DNA from: a virus
Strand: one strand, 5' to 3'
IMG/VR virus record: IMGVR_UViG_3300044997_000317
Location: 1-22,263 of that record
Length of the DNA: 22,263 nucleotides
This document shows positions 6,832 through 15,479 of the stretch, piece by piece. Position 1 is the stretch's first letter, and each line of letters opens with the position of its first letter. Position numbers and translations under genes: made by a program. The notes under the pieces are model-generated. The model was not told where the DNA came from. It did not search any database and saw only the letters and a program-made list of their open reading frames with translations.

Positions 6832-7872
6832 TTACAAAAGATCTTCAGAAAACTCTAAAGTAGAAACCAAATTAGTGTCGTTTTTCACAATATCTATTTT
6901 TAACAAATCATTGGTGTTAATTCGAATTTCGAATAAATCCGAACCAAAATAAAAATCATTTATGTATATATCGTATGAAGATACATTTTCGGACTTTATT
7001 AGTGACATATTACAAGTGTATTCAAATTCTTTAGATAGTTCATTAACACCTAATTCATAATTAAATGTTGTTGATTGTGGAATATTAGGTATAGGTCTTT
7101 TTTGTTTTTTCTTTTTTGTTTTACCATCAACCTCGAACATCGTGAATGTTCTTGAAATTGCGGGACTGACTTCAAAATCATCCTCATCTAAAAGAAATCC
7201 CATCATTGTAAAATCATATTTTTGAATATAATATTTTCTTTTATCAACATCCATAACAGATTCATCCGTCATACCATCATTTATTATAGGAATATAATGA
7301 CCTTTTATAACTTGATATGCCTGTCTTGATGCAAATGTTTGATTTATGTTTTGATTAAATTTATTTATTTCTCGCATTCTGTTACAAACAATCGCAACTT
7401 GAAATTTAATGTCGACAGGTATTGGCTGAGGTATTTTGTATATGTCCATTACATTTCTTTGTCCATCCCATGTTGGAACTTGCATATAATAATAAGTTCT
7501 TCTATTTGGAATATTATACATTACCGATGGATTATTTCCGTATTTAACTTCAGGAATTCTAATTATAGTTATAAAAGGAGGTTCTACGTTTTTATCTATG
7601 TTTTGAAAATCCCAAGTCTCAACAAATTGACTCCAATTTTGACTTGTAATTAAAATGTCGACCACAGGTATTTTGGTACCTTCAACTATTGTCTCTAAAC
7701 TTTCTTTGACGAAATCTAAAAATCCTCTGTCCAAATCCGCATGTAGTAATGACTTAGGTAGATAAGTACCATCATTAGAAATCATATCGGCAATCTGATG
7801 TCTTCTTGCCAATAATGTTTTTGGGTAAGTCAAGGGAAGATATGATTTAACTTGTTTTTTCGGAAGCGCCAT
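6832..7872 (-). CDS. Tail sheath stabiliser / completion protein, T4 gp15-like
   Basis: A 346-residue protein with no signal peptide or membrane segment. Segments such as VDIKFQVAIVCNRMREINKF, then FASRQAYQVIKGHYIPII and YDFTMMGFLLDEDDFEV, resemble the terminator-type fold of gp15/gp3-like proteins, which cap the tail tube and sheath and form the joining surface to the neck. T4 gp15 is shorter (272 aa). A lysine-rich loop (GKTKKKKQKRP, near residue 250) is unusual. It lies 2 nt after the gp14-like gene and before the sheath gene, matching the T4 order 14-15-(16-17)-18. It is probably co-transcribed with the gp14-like gene, although an extra ATATTTAT copy lies inside that gene at 7947-7954. 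A gp3-like tail completion role is the main alternative. Confidence 0.5.
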   Translation of the reverse strand: MALPKKQVKSYLPLTYPKTLLARRHQIADMISNDGTYLPKSLLHADLDRGFLDFVKESLETIVEGTKIPVVDILITSQNWSQFVETWDFQNIDKNVEPPFITIIRIPEVKYGNNPSVMYNIPNRRTYYYMQVPTWDGQRNVMDIYKIPQPIPVDIKFQVAIVCNRMREINKFNQNINQTFASRQAYQVIKGHYIPIINDGMTDESVMDVDKRKYYIQKYDFTMMGFLLDEDDFEVSPAISRTFTMFEVDGKTKKKKQKRPIPNIPQSTTFNYELGVNELSKEFEYTCNMSLIKSENVSSYDIYINDFYFGSDLFEIRINTNDLLKIDIVKNDTNLVSTLEFSEDLL

Positions 7873-7874
7873 AA

Positions 7875-8387
7875 TTAAAGAGCTCTAAATTCGTCAGTAC
7901 CGACAGGTGATCCAGTTATGGTTCGATAGAAAGGTTTATACCCTTTATAAATATGTTTTAAATCAGAATATACACGACCATCGTCCACTACGGTATAATA
8001 TCTTACAAAATTTTCACTATCGTAATACCCAACATAATCTCCCAAATTTATGTCAATTTCTAAGTCATTTAATGTTTTAATATAAACAGACATTGTAATA
8101 TTTCCTGGTTCGCTTTGAACTATTTTAGTAGACCCAATTTTTGTGTTTGTTGGGGCAACTATTTGAACGTAAGCATTAAATTCGACAGGGGGTAAAAATT
8201 TTATCCCGTCTTTTAAGACTTCACCATAAACATCATCAATTTTAATTTTGTTTTTATCAACTCTATATAATACGCAAGTAAAATTCATATCTCCTACCAA
8301 CCACTCTTGTCCCATGCTGATCTCCAATTCAAAATCACTGTCACCAAAAAATTTACCTAACCTCGTTATAGGAACATTACTTTTCAT
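7875..8387 (-). CDS. Neck / head-completion protein, T4 gp14-like
   Basis: A 170-residue, beta-rich protein. The segment EWLVGDMNFTCVLYRVDKNK followed by IDDVYGEVLKDGIKFLPPVEFNAYVQI resembles the pattern of T4-group neck protein gp14, in which an E/Q-x-L-(x)-D-L region precedes an 'I-D-x-hydrophobic-G-E' turn. It is shorter than T4 gp14 (256 aa). Such proteins close the portal vertex and help form the collar to which the tail joins. It starts at ATG 8387, 15 nt after an ATATTTAT motif, and is the first gene of the leftward virion cluster. The gp15-like gene follows after 2 nt. Assignment leans on synteny; a different small virion protein is possible. Confidence 0.45.
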   Translation of the reverse strand: MKSNVPITRLGKFFGDSDFELEISMGQEWLVGDMNFTCVLYRVDKNKIKIDDVYGEVLKDGIKFLPPVEFNAYVQIVAPTNTKIGSTKIVQSEPGNITMSVYIKTLNDLEIDINLGDYVGYYDSENFVRYYTVVDDGRVYSDLKHIYKGYKPFYRTITGSPVGTDEFRAL

Positions 8388-8399
8388 TTGGGTGTTTTA

Positions 8400-11309
8400 T
8401 TGATAAATATACATTTTATTGTTATTTTTAGTGAAAGACTTGAATTGGATAATATATCGTCTTTAGTTGAACACAAAGCTCTTGAACTACTTGATTCTTA
8501 TAGTGGTGCAAATAACTACATACTTTTTTTAAAACAGAAAAAAGAAACATCCAAAAAGTTTTATCCTACCCGAGCCCAAGCAGATTATATTATAAATTAC
8601 TTTGAAACAACACCAAAGGTTGCAAGAAAGTGGGTTGAGTTAGACACCTACTTCGCTAAGAAATTTGCCGAAGAAAAATATTTGTTACAAACTCCTGAAA
8701 AAATTTATATAGAAAAATTACTCGTAGAAAAAGAAAAATCATATCACGTTTGGGGAAAGTTTTTTAAAAAGGACCAATTGTCTGAATTTTGGGTCCCCAA
8801 ATCAGCACTTATAAAAACACACAATGTTCAGAGTGTTGAAATTGATTATTCAAAGTATTCCCACCGACCGCCATTAAATCATCAAAAAATTGCAATTGAA
8901 AGGTTGGTAGGATCCAAAAGATTTATTTTGGCAGATGATATGGGGGTGGGGAAATGCGAGTATGTAAAAAACGAAGTATTTACCCCGATTGGTAGAAAAA
9001 AAATTGGTGATTTAAAAGTGGGTGACAAAGTAATTGGTAGTGATGGAAAATCTCATAATGTTATTGGTGTATTTCTACAGGGTGTCAAAGAAACATATAA
9101 AATCACATTTAATGACGGATTTTCAATTTTAGTGGGGGATGAACATTTATGGTCAGTATCATCACCAAATTATGGCCAAAATACAAAAAACAAAAGACGA
9201 AAAAAATCTTTAGTATTATCAACTAAACAAATGTTTGAGGGGGGTAAAATAAAAGTTAAAGGTGTTGGTCATAATAAGGATAAGGAATATGAAATTGAAA
9301 CTTACTTCAAGTCAACAAACGGAAATAATAAATGGCAAATTCCTATTGTTCAACCAATTCAATTTGAACGAAATGATAACCTTCCTATTGATCCTTATTT
9401 ATTAGGTTTAATTTTAGGGGATGGACATCTAACTAAATCATCTTGTGTATTTACAGTACATAGTGATGATTATGATGAATTATTTGGTGGTTTCAATTTA
9501 AGTGAAAATAAACAAATTGACAACAAAAGAAAGGGAAATAAATTTATTGGTAGAGACATATTATGTAATCTTAAATTAAATGAGTCTCGTTCACACAATA
9601 AATTTATACCAGAAATATACAAATATTCATCAATTGAAAATAGATTATCTATACTACAAGGGTTAATGGACACTGACGGTCATTGTATGTATAATGAACA
9701 AGAAAATTTTTCAGGAACCGAATACTCAACAATTTCAAAACAACTTTGTGATGATGTTGTTGAGATTGTTCAAACATTAGGAGGTATTGCGAGAGTTAAA
9801 ACTCGTATTCCGACATATACATATAATGGTGAAAAAAAGAAAGGTCAGTTATCATATAGGGTTAATATTAAACTACCAAAAGGAATGAACCCTTTTAGAT
9901 TAAAACGAAAAGCTGAAAAGTACATTGAACCTATAAAATACCCAACTGGTAGATTTATTAAAAATATTGAAAAAGTTGGATTTGAAGAAAGTGTTTGTAT
10001 TTCAGTAGACTCTCCCGATAAACTATATGTGACCGAACATTGTATTGTTACACATAATACAACATCTACAATTATCGCATCCTTAGAAACAGGATCAAAA
10101 AAAATATTAATTGTTTGTCCCGCATCACTTAAAATAAACTGGCAAAGAGAAATTGAAAACTATTCAGATCGTTCTGTTTTTATTTGTGAAGGAAAAAAAT
10201 TTTCAACCGAACATGATTTTGTGATTATCAACTACGACATACTAAAGAACTTTCACGATCCAAAAAGTAAGGAACCAACCTTATTAGAACAATGCAATTT
10301 TGATTTAGTTATTTTAGATGAAGCCCATATGATTTCAAATGCACAAGCCCAAAGAACAAAAATCATAAATAGTTTTGTAAAAAAAATTAATCGAGTGTGG
10401 TTATTAACGGGAACACCAATGACTTCACGACCCATGAATTATTACAATCTTTTGAGTATCATCGAAAGCCCTGTAGCACAGAATTGGATGGCCTATGCCA
10501 TTCGATACTGTCAAGGGTATCAGTTTAAGGCAGGAAATAGAAAAGTATGGAACGTAACAGGAGCGTCTAACTTAGAAGAGTTAAGAGATCGGACCTCAAA
10601 ACAAATTCTTAGAAGATTAAAAGAAGAAGTTTTGGATTTACCCGATAAAATCATTACACCTGTTTATTTGAGATTACAATCGAAAGAATATGAAAATTTA
10701 ATGGGTGAATATTATGATTGGTATGATAAAAATCCTGACGAATCTTCATCACTTACCGTACAGTTTTCAAAATTAATGAAAGTTCGAAAAGTAATTGCAA
10801 ATGAAAAAACAAAACAAACAATTGAATTTGCGGAAAATATTTTAGAACAAGAGAAAAAAGTTATTATTTTTACCAACTTTACAGACTCACTTCGAACAAT
10901 CTACCATCACTTTAAAAATCAAGCGGTTTATTTGGATGGTAGTTGTTCTAACTCAGTTCGTCAACAAGCCGTCGACTCATTTCAAAATGACGATAAAATA
11001 AAAGTTTTTGTTGGTAATTTAAAGGCGGCTGGTGTTGGTTTAACATTAACATCTGCTGAGGTTGTTATTATAAATGATTTATCATTTGTTCCTGCAGAAC
11101 ACGCACAAGCGGAAGATAGGGCATATCGTTATGGTCAAAAATCAAACGTGTTGGTTTACTATCCTTTATATGAAAATACAATAGAGGGTGTGATTTATGA
11201 TATTTTGAATAAGAAAAAAGAAATTATCAGAACCGTGATGGGTGATCAAATACCTGAAAATGTTGGTGATGTTGTCGAGGAAATATTAAACCTAATTAAC
11301 AAAAGGTGA
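8400..11309 (+). CDS. SNF2-type DEAH helicase interrupted by an intein
   Basis: About 970 residues as translated, about 600 after removal of the 368-residue intein (8955-10058). Extein motifs in order: Walker A ADDMGVGK|TT (split by the intein), motif Ia ILIVCPASLKINW, motif II LVILDEAHMIS, motif III WLLTGTPMTSRP, and motifs V-VI GVGLTLT ... AEDRAYRYGQ. This is a SNF2/SMARCAL1-like ATPase that moves on or remodels branched DNA. In a T4-like phage the likely role is replication-fork or recombination processing, comparable to UvsW. No in-frame ATG exists before the Walker motif. TTG occurs at 8388, 8400 and 8445. I chose 8400 (product starting M-INIHFIVIF) because 8388 directly abuts the divergent gene's ATG; 8445 is equally possible. 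No TATTTAT motif precedes it in sense orientation, so it may be under other control than the virion genes. It ends with TGA. Confidence 0.88.
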   Translation: MINIHFIVIFSERLELDNISSLVEHKALELLDSYSGANNYILFLKQKKETSKKFYPTRAQADYIINYFETTPKVARKWVELDTYFAKKFAEEKYLLQTPEKIYIEKLLVEKEKSYHVWGKFFKKDQLSEFWVPKSALIKTHNVQSVEIDYSKYSHRPPLNHQKIAIERLVGSKRFILADDMGVGKCEYVKNEVFTPIGRKKIGDLKVGDKVIGSDGKSHNVIGVFLQGVKETYKITFNDGFSILVGDEHLWSVSSPNYGQNTKNKRRKKSLVLSTKQMFEGGKIKVKGVGHNKDKEYEIETYFKSTNGNNKWQIPIVQPIQFERNDNLPIDPYLLGLILGDGHLTKSSCVFTVHSDDYDELFGGFNLSENKQIDNKRKGNKFIGRDILCNLKLNESRSHNKFIPEIYKYSSIENRLSILQGLMDTDGHCMYNEQENFSGTEYSTISKQLCDDVVEIVQTLGGIARVKTRIPTYTYNGEKKKGQLSYRVNIKLPKGMNPFRLKRKAEKYIEPIKYPTGRFIKNIEKVGFEESVCISVDSPDKLYVTEHCIVTHNTTSTIIASLETGSKKILIVCPASLKINWQREIENYSDRSVFICEGKKFSTEHDFVIINYDILKNFHDPKSKEPTLLEQCNFDLVILDEAHMISNAQAQRTKIINSFVKKINRVWLLTGTPMTSRPMNYYNLLSIIESPVAQNWMAYAIRYCQGYQFKAGNRKVWNVTGASNLEELRDRTSKQILRRLKEEVLDLPDKIITPVYLRLQSKEYENLMGEYYDWYDKNPDESSSLTVQFSKLMKVRKVIANEKTKQTIEFAENILEQEKKVIIFTNFTDSLRTIYHHFKNQAVYLDGSCSNSVRQQAVDSFQNDDKIKVFVGNLKAAGVGLTLTSAEVVIINDLSFVPAEHAQAEDRAYRYGQKSNVLVYYPLYENTIEGVIYDILNKKKEIIRTVMGDQIPENVGDVVEEILNLINKR
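8403..8410 (-). promoter_or_regulatory. Late-promoter-like motif ATATTTAT before the gp14-like gene
   Basis: The minus-strand sequence TGTATATTTATCAATAAAAC places the octamer 15 nt before the ATG at 8387. It overlaps the first codons of the divergent helicase frame, so either the helicase start is further in or the two units share this sequence. Confidence 0.6.
8955..10058 (+). mobile_element. Intein with LAGLIDADG homing endonuclease, inserted in helicase Walker A
   Basis: 368 codons in frame with the helicase. It begins with Cys1 (CEYVKNEVFTPIG, block A) directly after Walker A GVGK. Block B is around LVGDEHLWSV. Two LAGLIDADG-type helices are present: LLGLILGDGHL (block C) and LQGLMDTDGHC (block E). 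Block F is VCISVDSPDKLYVTEHC. It ends in IVTHN (block G, penultimate His and terminal Asn), followed by Thr as the +1 nucleophile. All residues expected for splicing and the catalytic Asp of both endonuclease helices are present, so it looks active. Splicing would restore GVGKTT, the ATP-binding loop. Insertion at such conserved sites is typical of inteins, since imprecise loss kills the host protein. AT content resembles the surrounding gene. Confidence 0.93.
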
Positions 11310-11316
11310 TATTTAT
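11309..11316 (+). promoter_or_regulatory. Late-promoter-like motif ATATTTAT
   Basis: The octamer overlaps the helicase TGA and ends 17 nt before the ATG at 11334. It is followed by an inverted repeat (ATTTATTTAGAAATAAAT). It probably starts the 11334-13971 unit. Confidence 0.6.
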
Positions 11317-11333
11317 TTAGAAATAAATAAATT

Positions 11334-11762
11334 ATGCCAACAAAATTAGATCAGGACCAAATTAGTGGGTTGAGTGATGAACTTAGTTCGTTAGATTCAA
11401 TAGATGAATCATTAGAAACAAAAATTTTACCAGAAGATTCAATAAATGATCAAATAGATGTTGATTTACAAGGTCAAATTAATAATCTTAAAACTACTAT
11501 GTTATCTTTAGTTTTTGAAAATAAATTGAACGTGATGATCAATGGGTCGGATTTATTTGCAATAACACCCACTGAATTTGCGATACCCGTAATTTCAACA
11601 ACATGGGATTGGCATCTTAATACGGAGATTATTTCTGGCGAAACCTCAAGTTTTTATAGACCTATGATAACAGGTAATTATAAAACGTCTGTAAACTACA
11701 TAACAAATTTAGGACAATATGTTTTAGAGTCCGATTCTACATTCTTCGAAGTTTCGAAATAA
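11334..11762 (+). CDS. Small protein of unknown function, probably virion-associated
   Basis: A 142-residue protein that I do not recognise. The first ~45 residues are acidic and rich in Ser, Leu and Asp (ISGLSDELSSLDSIDESLE), suggesting a helical or disordered, possibly coiled-coil stretch. The rest has alternating hydrophobic residues and aromatic clusters (TTWDWHLNTEI, SSFYRPMITGNYKTS) that look like a small beta-sheet domain. No signal peptide or membrane segment. A promoter-like motif lies 17 nt upstream, and the next gene starts 1 nt after its TAA, so the two are a translationally close pair. Presence of the late-type motif suggests a virion or assembly role; this is inference. Confidence 0.6.
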   Translation: MPTKLDQDQISGLSDELSSLDSIDESLETKILPEDSINDQIDVDLQGQINNLKTTMLSLVFENKLNVMINGSDLFAITPTEFAIPVISTTWDWHLNTEIISGETSSFYRPMITGNYKTSVNYITNLGQYVLESDSTFFEVSK

Positions 11763-11763
11763 T

Positions 11764-13971
11764 ATGAAAGTATCTATCAATTACGAAAATAAAGATTTTA
11801 GAAAACATTCTGACTTTGTTAATAAGTTTATTAAACTTCTACAAAGAGAATTTCCGTTAAAAAATGATTTGGAAATATTCTTTTTAAATCAAAAAAAAGG
11901 TGCTATGTCAACAGGTAGTAGAAGGTCTGATAACGTTATTAAGGTCTTAGTTGGTGATCGAATGAATAGAGATATCATGAGAACCTTAGCTCACGAATGG
12001 ATTCACGAACATCAAATGGATGTTTTAAAAAGAGAAAAAGGACCAAACATTGGTGGTAAAAATGAAGATGAAGCAAATGCCTTTGCAGGAAGACTTGTTA
12101 AGATGTTTGAGAAAGAAAACCCTGATCACGAACCAAAAATGTATGAAAATAAAGGAATTCAAAAAAAATTAAATTTATTAAACGAATCTATTCTTTTAAC
12201 TGAAAAATATGAAATAGAAAAAACTCTAATAAATGAAATGAAAAAAATTGGTATTGAAAAATTACCATACTCATATTCATCACTATCTAGGTTTATAGAT
12301 TCTAAAACAATGGACGTACATTATAATAAACATTATATAGGGTACGTCGATAAGTTGAATAAAGAATTAAAAAATAAAAATGGAAATCTTGAGCTCGATG
12401 AAATAATAAAATCGATCAGCAAGTTCAATGATAAAGTGAGAAACAACGCCGGAGGCGCCTTCAATCACGCATTGTTTTGGAAAATGTTATCACCAAAAAA
12501 ACAAAAACCAAGAGGGAATGTTTTAAAACAAATCAACAAAGATTTTGGAAACATCAAAAGAATGAAGGATGAGTTTAATCAAGCTGCTAAAGATAGATTT
12601 GGTTCTGGTTGGGCTTGGTTATATTTGACTAAAGATGGAAAATTAAAAGTTATGTCCACAACAAATCAAGATAATCCTTTGATGGATATTGTTAAAGGAG
12701 GTGGGTATCCTGTTTTGGGTCTTGATGTTTGGGAACACGCCTATTATTTGAAATATCAAAACAAACGGGATGAATACATTAAAAAGTTTTGGGATGTTGT
12801 TAATTGGAATTTTGTTGAAGAGTTATTTAATATGAAAGCTAAAAACAAAGAATCGAAAGGATCTTTAATTAGTGAGTCAAAAAAAACTGAAGGGTCTATA
12901 ATTGATTATTTATGTGGATTCGCAACCAAAAGAAAGATCGAGAACTCACCATATTGTAGATTAAAAAAAATTAAAGATGATATGACCGATGAGTTTTTGA
13001 AAAACTCTTTAGAAAAAAGTATTATTATTTTAGATAATTTTTTTAGAAATAAAAATGTTGGTGTATTTCCTGCAATTGTAAATTTAGCACTTAAAAATGA
13101 GGAAAGAGTTGTAAGTTATTTAAATCTAATTGCCCTATTTATAACTGATGAAGATTATAATGATGACGTAACTAAAAAGACTCTTAATAAATTTAGAAAC
13201 TCAACAATTGTCCCTAATGATATATCTGATATAACAGATACCGCAAAATTAAAAGAGTATCAAAAATATGAAAAAAGATTTGAGGGTAAATTTTTTAAAT
13301 ATAAACCAACTAATTTGAGATTGAATTATCATTGCAGTGATGATACAAAAGAAAAACTAATCGACACTTTAATGAAAATACACAATAAAGAAGAAACTAT
13401 TGATTATCATTTTTTTAGGATCGTTGGGTGCATATCTCAATCATTTAAATCAGGTTCGTATTATATTAAATCAGATTTAGAGTCTATTGAAGATTTAAAA
13501 AATGAGGATGGAGAAGTTATTTTCCCTAAAGGATCTTTATTTGAGGTAAAAAAAATGGACCCATTTATTGATAGTTATTTATCTGAATTCTTTTCAATTT
13601 TTAAACAAAGTTCAATATCGGATAAAAAATCTGTTGTAGGTGATCTATATAATAATTTAATAGATAGAATTTATAATTGGTTGATTAAAAATGCAACGTC
13701 AAAAGATTATCTAACTAAAGTTAAAAATCAAATGTCAGGGATTATTTATGATGACGACTTCATTGTACCAATCGAATATATTGAATTGTATTGGTCGAAC
13801 AAAGGTCAAAAAGGTTGTGACGAGAAAAGAATATCAATTAGGTTTAGAATAAACCCTGAATATAGTAAAATTGTTGGATATAAATTCATAGATGACGATA
13901 CGTTAAAAACCGTAACGTTAAATGTTCCTTCGTCAGAAAAACAACTTGTTATTTGTACTGAAAATAAATAA
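11764..13971 (+). CDS. Fusion: zincin metallopeptidase + Fe/Mn superoxide dismutase + unknown C-terminal domain
   Basis: A 735-residue multidomain protein. Residues 1-120 carry H77-E-W-I-H81 and, downstream, NEDEANAFAG with E101/E103. This HExxH plus E-x-EAN arrangement resembles ImmA/IrrE-like (M78) zinc peptidases. Residues ~165-355 are a complete Fe/Mn superoxide dismutase: metal ligands H186 (MDVHYNKHYIGYV), H235 (AGGAFNHALFW), D321 and H325 (LGLDVWEHAYY) are all present, with GSGWAWL and TTNQDNP also intact. SOD converts superoxide to oxygen and peroxide. Residues ~360-735 are charged, unrecognised and lack obvious membrane segments. Between domains lie Glu-ending motifs (LNESILLTE, SLISES) that could be linkers or, speculatively, prohead-protease sites. 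The gene starts 1 nt after the preceding stop. Possible roles include protecting phage or host from oxidative stress, or a packaged internal protein. Both catalytic domains look active; the fusion is unusual. Confidence 0.85.
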   Translation: MKVSINYENKDFRKHSDFVNKFIKLLQREFPLKNDLEIFFLNQKKGAMSTGSRRSDNVIKVLVGDRMNRDIMRTLAHEWIHEHQMDVLKREKGPNIGGKNEDEANAFAGRLVKMFEKENPDHEPKMYENKGIQKKLNLLNESILLTEKYEIEKTLINEMKKIGIEKLPYSYSSLSRFIDSKTMDVHYNKHYIGYVDKLNKELKNKNGNLELDEIIKSISKFNDKVRNNAGGAFNHALFWKMLSPKKQKPRGNVLKQINKDFGNIKRMKDEFNQAAKDRFGSGWAWLYLTKDGKLKVMSTTNQDNPLMDIVKGGGYPVLGLDVWEHAYYLKYQNKRDEYIKKFWDVVNWNFVEELFNMKAKNKESKGSLISESKKTEGSIIDYLCGFATKRKIENSPYCRLKKIKDDMTDEFLKNSLEKSIIILDNFFRNKNVGVFPAIVNLALKNEERVVSYLNLIALFITDEDYNDDVTKKTLNKFRNSTIVPNDISDITDTAKLKEYQKYEKRFEGKFFKYKPTNLRLNYHCSDDTKEKLIDTLMKIHNKEETIDYHFFRIVGCISQSFKSGSYYIKSDLESIEDLKNEDGEVIFPKGSLFEVKKMDPFIDSYLSEFFSIFKQSSISDKKSVVGDLYNNLIDRIYNWLIKNATSKDYLTKVKNQMSGIIYDDDFIVPIEYIELYWSNKGQKGCDEKRISIRFRINPEYSKIVGYKFIDDDTLKTVTLNVPSSEKQLVICTENK

Positions 13972-13983
13972 TAAAGTTATTAG

Positions 13984-13991
13984 ATATTTAT
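13984..13991 (+). promoter_or_regulatory. Late-promoter-like motif ATATTTAT before the neck gene
   Basis: AGATATTTATAAAAAAACAA on the plus strand; the octamer ends 14 nt before the ATG at 14006. The A-rich leader has no Shine-Dalgarno. Confidence 0.6.
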
Positions 13992-14005
13992 AAAAAAACA
14001 ATCAC

Positions 14006-15130
14006 ATGGCAGTTATCAATGAACCAGAAAGAAGTCAGTTTTACCAAAAAGTTAGACACTTATTGGGTGCTCCGTTAAGATCTGTTGAGTTGGAAGATGA
14101 AATGATGGATACTCTGTTGGAGTATACAATTGACGATTATTCACAATACGTTCAAGACTGGTTAATAGAGTCTCAATGGACTTCACTCTATAATTTAGAT
14201 TTGGATACACAATCATTATCAAAAGCCTTTTTAACTAAAAGTTTAGATTTCGAAACAAGGTATACTTATGCATATTCTAAGATAGTGGGTTTACAAGCGG
14301 GAGGTGATTGGGTCTTAAAAAAAGATTATGTACAATTAGTCCCCAATCAACAGATATATGAAATACCTGCAGGTAGAGAACTAAATGAAGTACTTTGGTT
14401 TACGCCACCAACTTTAAATAATTTATTATTCGACCCTTGGGCTTTTGGTGGTATTGCAGGTGGTGGTATATCAGGACCTGCAGGATATGCTCAAGTTGGT
14501 AATATGTCGGGTAGTTACTTTTTAATGCCGGCATTTGACATGTTACTCAGAATGCAAGAGATTAATATTCAAAAAAGAATAATAGCTGGTGAGTTAACTT
14601 ACAGAGTTACTGCATTACCAGGAGGTAAAAAAGCATTACACTTAATGAACACACCAGGTGGTAAATTTGACTTTGGTAATTCAGAATTAATGCAAGGTAG
14701 AGTTTGGTATTGGTATTACGACATTGATGGTGGTGATAGAGACCAATGTTTGAAAGATAATCCTGATATTATTAAATTACCATCTGATGTACCTTTTGAA
14801 AAAATTAGTTGGTACGAGTTAAATAATCCCGCACAAATATGGGTTAGAAGATGGTTTACGGCATATTGTAAAGAAACTTTAGCAAGAGTTAGAGGTAAAT
14901 TTTCAGGTAGTTTAAAAACTCCTGATGGGGATTTGACTATGGATTACGCCGCTCTGGCAACTGAAGCTAAAGATGAAAAAACAAAATTAATTGACGAGTT
15001 AATTGGTACGGAGGGTAGATTAACAAGACTTCGTCCTGAAAAAATAATGGAAAGAGAATCTTTATTAGCTGAAAACCTAAATAAACAATTAAAGTTTAGA
15101 GCTATGCCTAAACAAATATATGTTATATAA
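14006..15130 (+). CDS. Neck protein, T4 gp13-like
   Basis: A 374-residue protein. The N-terminal ~45 residues (FYQKVRHLLGAPLRSVELED, then MMDTLLEYTIDDYSQY) look like the small helical head-completion domain found in connector proteins. The C-terminal part (WVRRWFTAYCKETLARVRGK, FSGSLKTPDGDLTMDYAAL, then a Leu/Glu-rich helix) is the hallmark of gp13-like neck proteins of T4-group phages. These sit under the portal and, with gp14, stop DNA leakage and bind the tail. A glycine-rich insert (GGIAGGGISGPAG, near residue 155) is a flexible loop. T4 gp13 is 309 aa. It has its own promoter-like motif 14 nt upstream, and the next gene begins 1 nt past its stop. Confidence 0.7.
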   Translation: MAVINEPERSQFYQKVRHLLGAPLRSVELEDEMMDTLLEYTIDDYSQYVQDWLIESQWTSLYNLDLDTQSLSKAFLTKSLDFETRYTYAYSKIVGLQAGGDWVLKKDYVQLVPNQQIYEIPAGRELNEVLWFTPPTLNNLLFDPWAFGGIAGGGISGPAGYAQVGNMSGSYFLMPAFDMLLRMQEINIQKRIIAGELTYRVTALPGGKKALHLMNTPGGKFDFGNSELMQGRVWYWYYDIDGGDRDQCLKDNPDIIKLPSDVPFEKISWYELNNPAQIWVRRWFTAYCKETLARVRGKFSGSLKTPDGDLTMDYAALATEAKDEKTKLIDELIGTEGRLTRLRPEKIMERESLLAENLNKQLKFRAMPKQIYVI

Positions 15131-15131
15131 T

Positions 15132-15479
15132 ATGTCGATTTTCACTGGAAGACCAACAAGAAAAACAATAATTAGAGGAGACAGATCATTTGTGTATGAT
15201 ACTCATGAAACTGCGGTTATTAGCGAGAATTTCTACGCTACAAATGGTGAAGAATTAATAATTGTTAAAGATGTTAATCAATCAAAAATAAAATTAAATT
15301 CTTTAACTACGGAAATTGTAACAATAAAAACACTGACAAGTGTGACTATTATACCCGACATTGGTCGAATAGACGAAGATTGGGATGAAATTTCACTATC
15401 AAGAGGAGCTTGTATCAATTTTAGATTTGTGTCAGGAACTTGGTATATATTATCTAGTGATGGTATTAAACTTGACTAA
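15132..15479 (+). CDS. Small beta-rich protein, probably virion-associated
   Basis: A 115-residue protein beginning MSIFTGRPTRKTIIRGDRSF. I chose ATG 15132, 1 nt after the neck gene's stop, over ATG 15120, which overlaps it by 11 nt; the former fits the tight spacing elsewhere. Strand-like segments alternate throughout, and the end (CINFRFVSGTWYILSSDGIK) resembles beta-structured decoration or tail proteins, but I do not recognise a family. It shares the neck gene's promoter, so it is likely made with it. Its 3' end overlaps the 3' end of the convergent polymerase gene by 30 nt, so no terminator separates the two transcripts. Confidence 0.6.
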   Translation: MSIFTGRPTRKTIIRGDRSFVYDTHETAVISENFYATNGEELIIVKDVNQSKIKLNSLTTEIVTIKTLTSVTIIPDIGRIDEDWDEISLSRGACINFRFVSGTWYILSSDGIKLD

